Shown here piece by piece: positions 7,785 through 13,997 of a stretch of DNA of 13,997 nucleotides (within the stretch, counting starts at the first letter, position 1; each line of letters opens with the position of its first letter). Source of the stretch: Bacillota bacterium (GTDB lineage Bacteria > Bacillota > Clostridia > Oscillospirales > Ethanoligenentaceae); NCBI GenBank assembly GCA_023391535.1, contig JAEWAU010000073.1, positions 1-13,997 on the forward strand, given 5' to 3'. The position numbers and the translations under genes were made by a program. Below the pieces are notes generated by a model. That model ran no database searches. It had not been told where the DNA came from and was given only the letters and a program-made list of their open reading frames with translations.

Positions 7785-8810
7785 TCAGCGCACGCCTGGT
7801 TCGGTATCCGTCTTTTCCACCACGCTGTGCTCCCGGATATACCCCACCACGCGGTCGAGCGTGGTGAACGCAAGGCCCACGTAGCTGTCCGCCGCGCCGT
7901 AATACAGCGCAATGCGCCCGGTTGCGGCGTCGCACAGAGCGGCGCAGGGGAACGCCACGTTCGGAACGAAGCCGCGCTCCTCGTACCATTCCTCCGGCGT
8001 GAGCAGGAACGTATCGCAGCGGTAGCGCACCGTGGCGGGGGAATCGATATCCAGCAGGGCGCCGCCGATGCTGTACACATATCCGTTGCAGGTGCCCGTT
8101 ACGCCGTGGTAAAACAGCAGCCACCCCTCGCTGGTTTCGATGGGGGCCGCGCCCGCGCCGATTTTGAGGGATTCCCACCACTGCGTGCCGCGGCCCATCA
8201 CGTGGCGGTGGCGCCCCCAGTACACGAGATCCGGGCTTTCGCTGAGGAAAATATCCCCGAACGGCGTGTGGCCGCTGTCGCTCGGGCGGGAAAGCATCAG
8301 AAATTTCCCGTCCACGCGGCGCGGAAACAGCACGGCGTTGCGGTTAAAGGGCAGAAACGGATTTTCGAGCCGCGTGAATGTTTTAAAATTCTTCGTTTTG
8401 GCGATGCCGATGGCCGCGCCGTAAAAATCCTGGCACCAGATGATATAATAGGTATCCTCCACCTTCACCAGGCGGGGATCGTAGGCGTAGCGCGGGAGAA
8501 ACGGCTTCCCTTCCTCATCCGTGAACGGGATCTTCTCCCGCTCGTATTCCCAGCGGATGCCGTCCTTGCTCCGCCCGAGGTAGATGTGCGGAACGCCGTT
8601 TAACTGCTCGCCGCGGAAAACGCCGATGAAACCGTCCCCGTAGGGCTGCACCGCGCTGTTGAAGATGCGCGCCACGCCGGGGAGCGGATTGCGACCGATG
8701 ATGGGGTTCCCGCTGTACCGCCAAAGCGGCAGCTCGGTTTGTTTTTCCGGCGCATCCTGCCACGGAAGGTTCGGGAGGACGCTCGCGTTGATCGGTTGGA
8801 CTTGCTTCAT
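7785..8810 (-). CDS. GH130_2 beta-1,4-mannooligosaccharide phosphorylase
   Basis: A 341-residue cytoplasmic phosphorylase without a signal peptide. It should remove mannose from the non-reducing end of mannooligosaccharides as alpha-mannose 1-phosphate (EC 2.4.1.319). GH130 is shown by ARIFNSAVQPYGDGF (47-61), RYAYDPRLVKVEDTYYI (107-123) with D111 as likely proton donor, FPRRVDGKFLMLSRP, and GAGAAPIETSEGWLLFYHG. It is about 50 residues shorter than the second GH130 in this locus and lacks that protein's N-terminal extension, which fits subfamily 2 rather than 1. The start is supported by AAGAAGGGA upstream, 31 bp after the second permease stop. Mannosyl-N-acetylglucosamine phosphorylases also fall in GH130_2; the mannanase neighbours make mannooligosaccharides the better guess. 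Confidence 0.85.
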   Translation of the reverse strand: MKQVQPINASVLPNLPWQDAPEKQTELPLWRYSGNPIIGRNPLPGVARIFNSAVQPYGDGFIGVFRGEQLNGVPHIYLGRSKDGIRWEYEREKIPFTDEEGKPFLPRYAYDPRLVKVEDTYYIIWCQDFYGAAIGIAKTKNFKTFTRLENPFLPFNRNAVLFPRRVDGKFLMLSRPSDSGHTPFGDIFLSESPDLVYWGRHRHVMGRGTQWWESLKIGAGAAPIETSEGWLLFYHGVTGTCNGYVYSIGGALLDIDSPATVRYRCDTFLLTPEEWYEERGFVPNVAFPCAALCDAATGRIALYYGAADSYVGLAFTTLDRVVGYIREHSVVEKTDTEPGVR

Positions 8811-8841
8811 AGCGGTTTATTCCCTTCTTATTGTGCTGAAC

Positions 8842-9693
8842 TTAGCCTTTTACGGCGCCCGAAATCAGGCCGCTGTAAATTTGCTTCTGGAACAGGATAA
8901 AGAGGATGAGCGCCGGCAGGATGGATATGATGACGCCCGCGCAGATGAGGTTATACTGGCTCCCCAGCGGGCCCGTGAACGTATACAGGCAGGTGGAGAT
9001 CACCTGGAGCGTGGTTTTGTCCTGCAAATACAGGTTGGCCATGTAGAATTCGTTGTACACGCCCACGCCCTTGAGCAGCAGGCAGGTGACGATCGCGGGT
9101 TTTAGGTTCGGCAGCAGGATTTTGAAAAACACGCCGAAATAGGTGCATCCGTCCAGAATGCCCGATTCGTCGAGCGATTCGGGAAGGTTTGTGAAAAACT
9201 GGATGAAGATATAGATGGAGATGATATCCGTACCCATCATGAGGATCATATAGCCGTAGAGCGTATTGATGAGATGCATGTTGTTCATAAGCTGGTAAAC
9301 CGTGACCTGCATAGCCACGCCGGGGATGAACGTGGCGAACAGAAACAGGTTGCGCACCACACCGTTGCCGGGAAACTTGAACCGGCTGAGCACATAGGCG
9401 AGCGACGCGCTGAAAAAGATGGTGCAGGTGAGCACGACCACCAGAATTACGGCGGAATTAACAAACGCGAGCCCCATGTTGGCGTCCTTCCAAGCCGTGA
9501 TGAAGTTGCCGAAGTACAGCCAGTTGCGCGGGAACGTCATGATATTGGTGTTCTGGTACTCGTTCTGCGTTTTGAACGCCGTGACGAAGCACGCGTAAAG
9601 CGGCACCAGGCACCAGAAGCTGATAAAGATGAGAAAAACGTATTTTAAAACCGAAAAAACGCTTTTTTTCAGGCCTGTTGTTTCCGAATTCAT
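8842..9693 (-). CDS. CUT1 ABC sugar permease (MalG-type)
   Basis: A 283-residue inner-membrane protein of the binding-protein-dependent transport family, the second permease of a carbohydrate importer. Hydrophobic segments are near 16-38, 75-102, 115-135, 143-165, 198-212 and 249-268. The cytoplasmic EAA loop, which docks the ATPase, is DESGILDGCTYFGVFFKILL (175-194). The end QIYSGLISGAVKG is the usual C-terminus of MalG-type subunits. The start is preceded by GAAGGGGGCGG. It begins 14 bp after the first permease stop, so the ribosome site overlaps that gene's end and the two should be co-translated. Mannooligosaccharide specificity is inferred from neighbours. Confidence 0.9.
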   Translation of the reverse strand: MNSETTGLKKSVFSVLKYVFLIFISFWCLVPLYACFVTAFKTQNEYQNTNIMTFPRNWLYFGNFITAWKDANMGLAFVNSAVILVVVLTCTIFFSASLAYVLSRFKFPGNGVVRNLFLFATFIPGVAMQVTVYQLMNNMHLINTLYGYMILMMGTDIISIYIFIQFFTNLPESLDESGILDGCTYFGVFFKILLPNLKPAIVTCLLLKGVGVYNEFYMANLYLQDKTTLQVISTCLYTFTGPLGSQYNLICAGVIISILPALILFILFQKQIYSGLISGAVKG

Positions 9694-9707
9694 ATCTGCC
9701 GCCCCCT

Positions 9708-10694
9708 TCAGTGCGAACCCAGACGGCGTTTCCGGGCTCTTCTCTCACCGAACGTCATTCCGTTCGCATCCTCGTCGAACAGCACTTTCATCGTCGTGTT
9801 CTGGAGCACGGTCACCACGACAATGATGCCCATGAGCACGACGGCCATGGCGCTCGCGAGGCCGACCTGCTGATCCACATGCGCGATGTGGTCCATCGTG
9901 ACGAAATAGGTGGAGGTGCCGAAGGTGCCCTGCGTGATGACGTAAGGCGGCTCGAACGCCGAAATGGAGCCTGAAACCGAGAGGATCATATTCAGGACGA
10001 CGATCGTCTTGATGCCGGGGAGGATGATGTGGAAAAACCTGTCCTTCGCGTTGGCTCCGTCGATTTCGGCCGCCTCGTAAAGGTTCGGGTCCACCGACAT
10101 GATGGCGCCGATGAACAGCACCATGTTCTGGCCCATATAGCGCCAGACGGAGGTAGCCGCAAGGACGACGTTGTTGAGGTGCTCCGTGCGGAACCAGTAC
10201 GGCAGGCTGTTCAGCTTGAAGCCCAGCATCGTGAGGATGGTATCGAACACAAAGCCGTGCGTGAAGAAAAATTTGAACATGAAGCCGATGGCGATGCCGG
10301 AAACCAGAAACGGGAAAAAGATGACCCCCTTGAAGATACCGCCGCCGCGCGTGGGGAAGCTGAGGATGCTGGCGAGCAGCAGCGCGAGAGCCATCTGCAG
10401 GAACGCGCCGAGCAGATAATAAATCATGAGCCGGAGGGAGGAAAAGATATCCGGCCGCATGAAGACGTCTTTGTAATTCTGAAGCCCCACGAACGTCCGC
10501 GGCCCCAGGTATTCCATATTGTAAAAGCTGAACTTGATCTGCAAAGCGAACGGGAAATAGGTGAACAGGAGCAGAAGCAGGAGCGGAACGAGCATGAACA
10601 CCGCGATGACGACCATCTGCTGATGCCTCATGTTGCTCATCCACCGCCGCAGCGGCCCTCTGTGCGCGGGCAGACCGTTGGAAGAAGCGTTCAT
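9708..10694 (-). CDS. CUT1 ABC sugar permease (MalF-type)
   Basis: A 328-residue inner-membrane permease partnering the MalG-type protein. The start chosen is the ATG at 10694 (MNASSNGLPAH), because AAGGAGGT stands 5 bases before it; the in-frame ATG at 10778 would add 28 proline- and arginine-rich residues translated from the intergenic stem-loops and has no ribosome site. Membrane segments are near 26-50, 89-112, 121-141, 176-199, 228-248 and 278-297. The EAA loop is YEAAEIDGANAKDRFFHIIL (206-225). The tail is basic (RRARKRRLGSH). It follows the binding-protein gene after a 221-bp structured gap. No ATPase gene is present; a shared MsmK-like ATPase elsewhere is expected. Confidence 0.9.
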   Translation of the reverse strand: MNASSNGLPAHRGPLRRWMSNMRHQQMVVIAVFMLVPLLLLLLFTYFPFALQIKFSFYNMEYLGPRTFVGLQNYKDVFMRPDIFSSLRLMIYYLLGAFLQMALALLLASILSFPTRGGGIFKGVIFFPFLVSGIAIGFMFKFFFTHGFVFDTILTMLGFKLNSLPYWFRTEHLNNVVLAATSVWRYMGQNMVLFIGAIMSVDPNLYEAAEIDGANAKDRFFHIILPGIKTIVVLNMILSVSGSISAFEPPYVITQGTFGTSTYFVTMDHIAHVDQQVGLASAMAVVLMGIIVVVTVLQNTTMKVLFDEDANGMTFGERRARKRRLGSH

Positions 10695-10714
10695 AGTAAC
10701 CTCCTTGAAAAGTC

Positions 10715-10785
10715 TGAGCCAACGCCGATTCCCCGCCGCCTCAGCCCGCGGCGGCGGGCTGTTTGGGCGTGATGGCATTGGCTCA
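10715..10785 (-). repeat. Stem-loop cluster between binding-protein and permease genes
   Basis: On the minus strand TGAGCCAATGCC (10785-10774) pairs with GGCGTTGGCTCA (10726-10715) over 12 positions, with one G-U pair. Inside is a second perfect stem AGCCCGC/GCGGGCT (10743-10760, 4-base loop). The closing arm is followed by GACTTTTC and then the permease ribosome site. Such structures between a binding protein and its permeases commonly hold back the 3' exonuclease or partly terminate transcription, giving more binding protein than permease. The folding is seen; that role is inferred. Confidence 0.6.
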
Positions 10786-10852
10786 AGCTTTGCTGCGATA
10801 CCGATTCGGTTTTTCTCCGCCCCGTTTTGGTCCGCGCGCGCCCCCTTCCGGG

Positions 10853-10868
10853 GCCGCCCGGGGGCGGC
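10853..10868. repeat. GC hairpin after binding-protein gene
   Basis: GCCGCCC (10853-10859) and GGGCGGC (10862-10868) are complementary with almost no loop. It lies 48 bp past the binding-protein stop and has no T-run. It probably adds to the 3'-end structure of that transcript. Confidence 0.4.
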
Positions 10869-10915
10869 TTAGAAAGGGCTTTGCGACGTTCGCGCGGGGA
10901 ATCGGGAATGCCGGG

Positions 10916-12307
10916 TTATTTCAGCGAATTGTACTGCTTCTCTGCGGCGGTCCACTTCTGGTTCCAGCCGTCCAAAATCGAATCAAAGCTGGGTTTGCCC
11001 TGAAGGGCATCCTGCACGATCGTCTGCACGTGGGTGTTGTCGGCATTGAGCGAGATGCCGGAGGCCTTGTTGACGTTGCTGAACAGGTCTTCCTCGCCGG
11101 CCGGAGCGGGGTTGTCGACCACAAAGGTCGTATCGCTGAACGCGTTCAGCGTTTTGGGCAGCGAATGGGTCTTGTTCACAGGAAGGCCGCCCTGGTCGGT
11201 GTCGAAGTTGGATTTGTCCACGAGCCACTTGATATACAGCATCGCGGCGATCTGGTTACCCTTCGAAGCGTTCTTGTTGATTCCGTAGCAGTAGTCGGGG
11301 CCGGCGCTGGCATACTGTTTGCCGCCCACGGTGATCGGGAAGGGCATGTAGCCCACGTCGTCCGCATGGGAGCCCGCGCTCTGCATCTGCACAATGGCCC
11401 AGGAGCCGAGCACCATGGTGGCGATCTCGCCGTTGTTGAACTTCGCCTTGGAGCTTTCCCAGTCGGTCGTGGTCGGGTCGGCTTCCGTCAGCTTCTGGCT
11501 GACCGCGTCGTACAGGACTTTATACACGTAATACGGGCCCGTTTCCGTGCCGTCCGAGGGCTTGGCAAACGGGTTCTTCGCGTGCGGCAGGTTGTTCATC
11601 GCGTCCGCGCTGCCGGTGGCGCTGCCGCCGATATACGCGTCCCACGCGCCCATGGTCCAGCCGGCCGCAAAGTTCGTATAAAGCGGGATGGCCGACGTCT
11701 TCTGCTTGATGAGCTTGAGGTCGCCGATGAATTCATCCGGTGTCTTCGGCGTAGAGGTGATGCCGGCTTTCGTGAATACGGCCTTGTTATACAGCACGCC
11801 CTGCACGTTATTGGTGGACGGGATGCCGTAAACCTGTCCCTGGTAGGCGAAATTGTTGAGGAACTGGTAGGTGTTCTGGAGGGTGGAAAGATCGCCGAAC
11901 GTGATGAAATGGCTGGAAAGCTGGGATTTTTGCACGGATGTCGGAATCATGCAGATGTCGCCCCAATTGCTCGTGGTCAGCCGGGTGGTCATCGCGTCGG
12001 AATAGTTGGTGTCGGCCTCGTATTTGATGTTGATGTTCGGATAGAGCTTCTGGAAATCCGCGATATACTGCTTGAATGTGGTGTTGACGATATCCGTACG
12101 GTGCGTATGGAAAACAAGATTTGCCTTAATGCCGGTGTAATCGGTGCCGAGGCTGAGGTTGTCGAATGTAAGCGCCTTTGCTTCGGAACTTGTGCCGGTG
12201 GACGAACCGCTCGAAGTGCTCTTCGAACTGCTGTTTGTTTTACTGCTGCAGGCTGCCAGGGAAAGTACCATGGCGCCCGCCAAAACAGCGCTCAGAACTT
12301 TTTTCAA
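10916..12307 (-). CDS. Carbohydrate ABC transporter substrate-binding lipoprotein
   Basis: 463 residues from a TTG start at 12307. The leader is KKVLSAVLAGAMVLSLAAC, a lipoprotein signal with lipobox LAAC (C20), followed by a serine/threonine/lysine linker (about 21-45) and a family-1 solute-binding domain. The domain begins NLVFHTHRTDIVNTTFKQY and contains WGDICMIPTSVQ, VLYNKAVFTKAGI, TPDEFIGDLKLIKQK and MVLGSWAIVQMQSAG, the usual landmarks of CUT1 binding proteins; tryptophans such as those in AGWTMGAWDAY may stack on sugar. The start is set by AGGAGGAG 5 bases before the TTG and by the signal peptide beginning there; an in-frame ATG 54 bases upstream would put 18 extra residues before the leader. 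It is the first operon gene, after an AT-rich promoter region. Ligand: probably mannooligosaccharides, inferred from neighbours. Confidence 0.92.
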   Translation of the reverse strand: MKKVLSAVLAGAMVLSLAACSSKTNSSSKSTSSGSSTGTSSEAKALTFDNLSLGTDYTGIKANLVFHTHRTDIVNTTFKQYIADFQKLYPNINIKYEADTNYSDAMTTRLTTSNWGDICMIPTSVQKSQLSSHFITFGDLSTLQNTYQFLNNFAYQGQVYGIPSTNNVQGVLYNKAVFTKAGITSTPKTPDEFIGDLKLIKQKTSAIPLYTNFAAGWTMGAWDAYIGGSATGSADAMNNLPHAKNPFAKPSDGTETGPYYVYKVLYDAVSQKLTEADPTTTDWESSKAKFNNGEIATMVLGSWAIVQMQSAGSHADDVGYMPFPITVGGKQYASAGPDYCYGINKNASKGNQIAAMLYIKWLVDKSNFDTDQGGLPVNKTHSLPKTLNAFSDTTFVVDNPAPAGEEDLFSNVNKASGISLNADNTHVQTIVQDALQGKPSFDSILDGWNQKWTAAEKQYNSLK

Positions 12308-12312
12308 TTTGA

Positions 12313-12320
12313 CTCCTCCT
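12313..12320 (-). promoter_or_regulatory. Ribosome binding site that fixes the TTG start
   Basis: AGGAGGAG on the minus strand, ending 5 bases before the TTG at 12307. It is the strongest Shine-Dalgarno match near the gene and decides against the upstream ATG codons at 12361 and 12343. Confidence 0.85.
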
Positions 12321-12421
12321 AAAATAAAATTCGTCTTTTCCATGCAGCGGGACCTCTTCAACGAGATAGAACGTTTGGGGCAGACTTGGCACGCTTATTT
12401 TTTCGCGCTGATGGATTTATG

Positions 12422-12443
12422 TGCTCTGCCCATGTGCACAGAG
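12422..12443 (-). repeat. Inverted repeat in the operon leader
   Basis: On the minus strand CTCTG and CAGAG flank a 10-base loop that contains half of the palindrome TGTGCACA (12433-12440). An alternative pairing TGTGC with GCACA competes with it. It lies about 45 bases into the predicted leader RNA and could be an operator or an RNA element. Confidence 0.35.
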
Positions 12444-12491
12444 TTTAAGGTAAATATTCTATGCTTTATGTCCTATCTATTTGACAAGTTG

Positions 12492-12521
12492 ATTATAGTA
12501 TTTTAGGTTAACCGTTGTCAT
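12492..12521 (-). promoter_or_regulatory. Predicted sigma-A promoter of the mannan operon
   Basis: On the minus strand ATGACA (12521-12516; 5 of 6 to TTGACA) is followed after 18 bases by TATAAT (12497-12492, consensus). The spacer contains the palindrome GGTTAACC (12506-12513), and TGACAACGGTTAAC (12520-12507) has the central CG and left half of a LacI/CcpA-family (cre-like) operator, with a weak right half. A repressor bound there would block polymerase. Transcription would start near 12485. Confidence 0.65.
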
Positions 12522-12558
12522 TAGATTATCTTGACTTTTCTAATACTATTTTGACTTT
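12519..12558 (-). repeat. 20-bp tandem direct repeat upstream of -35
   Basis: AAAGTCAA occurs twice on the minus strand, starting at 12558 and 12538, exactly 20 bp apart. The two 20-bp units agree at 14 positions. They lie roughly 50 and 70 bases before the predicted transcription start, on one face of the helix, the usual geometry for a dimeric activator. Confidence 0.5.
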
Positions 12559-12563
12559 ATTTC

Positions 12564-12587
12564 AATATGCTGCTCTGCAGCAGTATT
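12564..12587. repeat. Inverted repeat upstream of promoter
   Basis: On the minus strand AATA-C-TGCTG, a 5-base loop, then CAGCA-TATT: nine pairs with one bulged base. It lies just upstream of the tandem repeat, about 45-70 bases before the -35 box. It is a candidate operator for the LacI-family regulator; that is inference. Confidence 0.4.
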
Positions 12588-12733
12588 AGTGCGCTGTTTT
12601 TAGCTATAATCACTGCTTGTTTTGCGTAATTACTTAACAATTTCCGATTTTTGAATTTATTTTAGCTCAATATAGTGAACGTATTTTGCTAATCGGTCGA
12701 TATTCGTCCGAATCCGCCGGGCCGGGCGCGCCG

Positions 12734-12774
12734 CAAAAAAGAGGGGCAAAATGAATCGGAATTCATCTGCCCCC
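12734..12774 (-). terminator. Intrinsic terminator of the lacI-type gene
   Basis: On the minus strand, 31 bases past the stop, GGGGCA-ATGAAT pairs with ATTCAT-TGCCCC around a short loop, with a small internal bulge, and is followed by TCTTTTTT. Stem plus T-run is the complete signature, so the regulator is transcribed separately from the operon that follows. Confidence 0.9.
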
Positions 12775-12804
12775 CACGCGGACTTCCGCCCTTTGCCGGA
12801 CGCG

Positions 12805-13881
12805 TCAAACAGCGCCGGGCACCCCGCTTGGCACCGTTTCCCGTCTGAGGCTTTCCGGCTTCGCGCTCCGGGCGGGGCCCGTCGTTTTCCGCACGATCAG
12901 GTGGCCCGGAATGGTTTTGAGCTCCAGCGGGCTGCGCGGATTCGCGATCTTCTTCATCAGGCGGCCCACGCAGGCCTGCACCATGGCGTCGGTGTCCACC
13001 GAATAGGTGGTCAGACCCATATCCTCGAACCCGGGGTACACGTAATCGTCGAAGCCCGCCACCGAAACGTCCTCGGGCACCCGCAGCCCGCGTTCCCGCA
13101 GCGTGCGCACGAGCAGGCACGCCGTGGTATCGCAGTTGCACACGAACGCCGTGGGCATCTCCCGCTCAAACGCTTCGGGCAGATCGATGCGCACGTCGCC
13201 ATCCGGCGTGCGGTCCGGCAGCGTCATCTGCGGCGTTACGGAAACGCCGTATTCCAACATGGCGCGGCAGTAGCCGGAATACCGGTCGTTGATGCTGCTC
13301 GTCACGTTGAGGGAACCGACGAAGCAGATATCCCGGTGCCCGAGTTCGATGAGATGCCTTGTCACCTCGCACATGCCGTGGTAGCCGTCCGAAATGATGC
13401 CGTCGTTCGCGTTGAACACGTCGTAAGAATCCAGAAACAGCACCGGGATATCCGGCACCTTGCGCAGCATGTCCCGGTAGGCGCTTTCCGCCGGCCCCAC
13501 CAGCACGATGCCGTCGATTTTCCGGTCCTGCAGCGTGTGCGGCTCCGCAAGGCCCTGCTCCTCCTCGTGCTGCACGATCTCCAGAATGCCGTAGTACCCG
13601 CTTTCCGCCAGCTTGCGCACCATGCTTTCGTACAGCTTCCAGTAAAACGACCGCCCCTTTACGATAAAACGCGCCGGAATCAGGATGCCGATATTGCCGG
13701 TTCTTTTCACCGCCCGCGTGCCGTAACCGGCGGACCGGTACCCCATTTCCTGCGCGAGCGCCTTGATTTTTTCCCGGATCTCGTCGCTCACGCCGTCCTT
13801 CCCCGCGAGCGCCTTGGAAACCGTCACCGTGCTCACGCCGATCCGCGCGGCAATATCCGCCATCCGGACTGCCTTTCCCAT
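12805..13881 (-). CDS. LacI-family transcriptional regulator
   Basis: 358 residues. An N-terminal LacI helix-turn-helix (about 7-26, MADIAARIGVSTVTVSKAL) is followed by the hinge region to about residue 60 and a periplasmic-binding-protein-like effector domain beginning NIGILIPARF. Landmarks are DGIVLVGP, DGYHGMCEVTRHLIELGHRDICFVG (split domain) and SVAGFDDY. The C-terminus (about 335-358) is a proline-, serine- and arginine-rich tail beyond the usual LacI end. It should bind operators near the operon as a dimer and release or bind DNA in response to a sugar, probably a mannooligosaccharide; the effector is inferred only from context. The ATG at 13881 is preceded by a modest GGAGTGG; M7 is a possible alternative start. 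It has its own terminator and lies upstream of the operon on the same strand. Confidence 0.93.
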   Translation of the reverse strand: MGKAVRMADIAARIGVSTVTVSKALAGKDGVSDEIREKIKALAQEMGYRSAGYGTRAVKRTGNIGILIPARFIVKGRSFYWKLYESMVRKLAESGYYGILEIVQHEEEQGLAEPHTLQDRKIDGIVLVGPAESAYRDMLRKVPDIPVLFLDSYDVFNANDGIISDGYHGMCEVTRHLIELGHRDICFVGSLNVTSSINDRYSGYCRAMLEYGVSVTPQMTLPDRTPDGDVRIDLPEAFEREMPTAFVCNCDTTACLLVRTLRERGLRVPEDVSVAGFDDYVYPGFEDMGLTTYSVDTDAMVQACVGRLMKKIANPRSPLELKTIPGHLIVRKTTGPARSAKPESLRRETVPSGVPGAV

Positions 13882-13956
13882 AGCTGTTTTTCCACTCCAT
13901 TTCCATAAAATGCGCCGGCCTTTTTTCCGCCGCGGCGTTTCGGCTCCGCCCCGTTT

Positions 13957-13986
13957 CCGCGGGCCCGGCGTCTTGCGGGCCCGCGG
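13957..13986. repeat. Perfect 11-bp hairpin upstream of the regulator gene
   Basis: CCGCGGGCCCG (13957-13967) and CGGGCCCGCGG (13976-13986) are exact complements around an 8-base loop. It lies about 75 bases before the regulator start, at the window edge. Neither strand shows a T-run after it. It may end the gene upstream of the window or be part of the regulator leader. The rest of 13882-13997 shows no gene. Confidence 0.5.
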
Positions 13987-13997
13987 TATCCGTACCC

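Larger units (their letters stand above)
12308..12733. other. AT-rich regulatory region between lacI-type gene and operon
   Basis: No gene is visible. Base composition falls sharply, to strongly AT-rich between about 12440 and 12700, while the flanking genes are G+C-rich. On the minus strand it holds the promoter at 12492-12521, a 20-bp tandem direct repeat (12519-12558), inverted repeats at 12564-12587 and 12422-12443, and short palindromes such as GTAATTAC (12626-12633). A leader of about 180 bases separates the predicted start of transcription from the TTG codon. Confidence 0.7.

Noticed and set aside
10695..10778. Upstream extension of the first permease to the ATG at 10778
   Set aside because: It would translate the stem-loop region into a proline- and arginine-rich leader and has no ribosome site, whereas AAGGAGGT precedes the ATG at 10694.
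10763..12322. 519-codon open frame on the plus strand
   Set aside because: Antisense to the binding-protein gene, which has a clear lipoprotein signal and family motifs; the frame is a codon-bias shadow.
12481..12510. TTGACA on the plus strand as a promoter
   Set aside because: No acceptable -10 at the right distance and no plus-strand gene downstream; the minus-strand promoter overlapping it is much better.
12751..13908. 385-codon open frame on the plus strand
   Set aside because: Antisense to the LacI-family gene and histidine/arginine-rich; its start lies within the terminator hairpin.
1..13997. CRISPR arrays, tRNA or rRNA genes, insertion sequences
   Set aside because: I saw no spaced identical repeats, cloverleaf-like sequences or transposase motifs in the window.

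Overview
The window is one mannan/glucomannan utilisation locus. Every gene I can support is on the minus strand. High G+C in the genes, TTG/ATG starts with strong AGGAGG-type ribosome sites, a CUT1 ABC importer with a lipoprotein binding protein and no ATPase gene of its own, and a clostridial ChW-type repeat at the cut end of the extracellular enzyme all suggest a G+C-rich clostridial Firmicute (Oscillospiraceae/Ruminococcaceae-like, gut or plant-fibre associated). The species cannot be read from the sequence.

Layout in the direction of transcription (high to low coordinates): a LacI-family regulator (13881-12805) closed by a clear intrinsic terminator (about 12774-12734); an AT-rich regulatory gap (about 12308-12730) with a recognisable promoter, a 20-bp tandem direct repeat and several palindromes; then a compact operon of sugar-binding lipoprotein (TTG start at 12307), two CUT1 permeases, a GH130 mannooligosaccharide phosphorylase, a cellobiose 2-epimerase, a second GH130 (mannosylglucose phosphorylase) and a cytoplasmic GH113 beta-mannosidase/mannanase (stop at 4340). 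After a 477-bp, very G+C-rich, hairpin-filled gap comes a large secreted multidomain GH26 endo-beta-mannanase that runs off the left edge.

Inferred pathway: the secreted GH26 enzyme, held to substrate or cell surface by its binding modules, cuts beta-mannan or glucomannan outside the cell. The lipoprotein and two permeases import the oligosaccharides, with an ATPase encoded elsewhere. Inside, GH113 trims them, GH130_2 phosphorolyses mannooligosaccharides to mannose 1-phosphate, the epimerase turns the reducing-end mannose of mannobiose into glucose, and GH130_1 phosphorolyses the resulting mannosyl-glucose to mannose 1-phosphate plus glucose. The set closely parallels the beta-mannan loci described in Roseburia intestinalis, so the enzymology is not new. 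The less ordinary parts are the architecture of the GH26 protein (tandem N-terminal modules and a C-terminal ChW repeat) and the regulatory and structured intergenic DNA.
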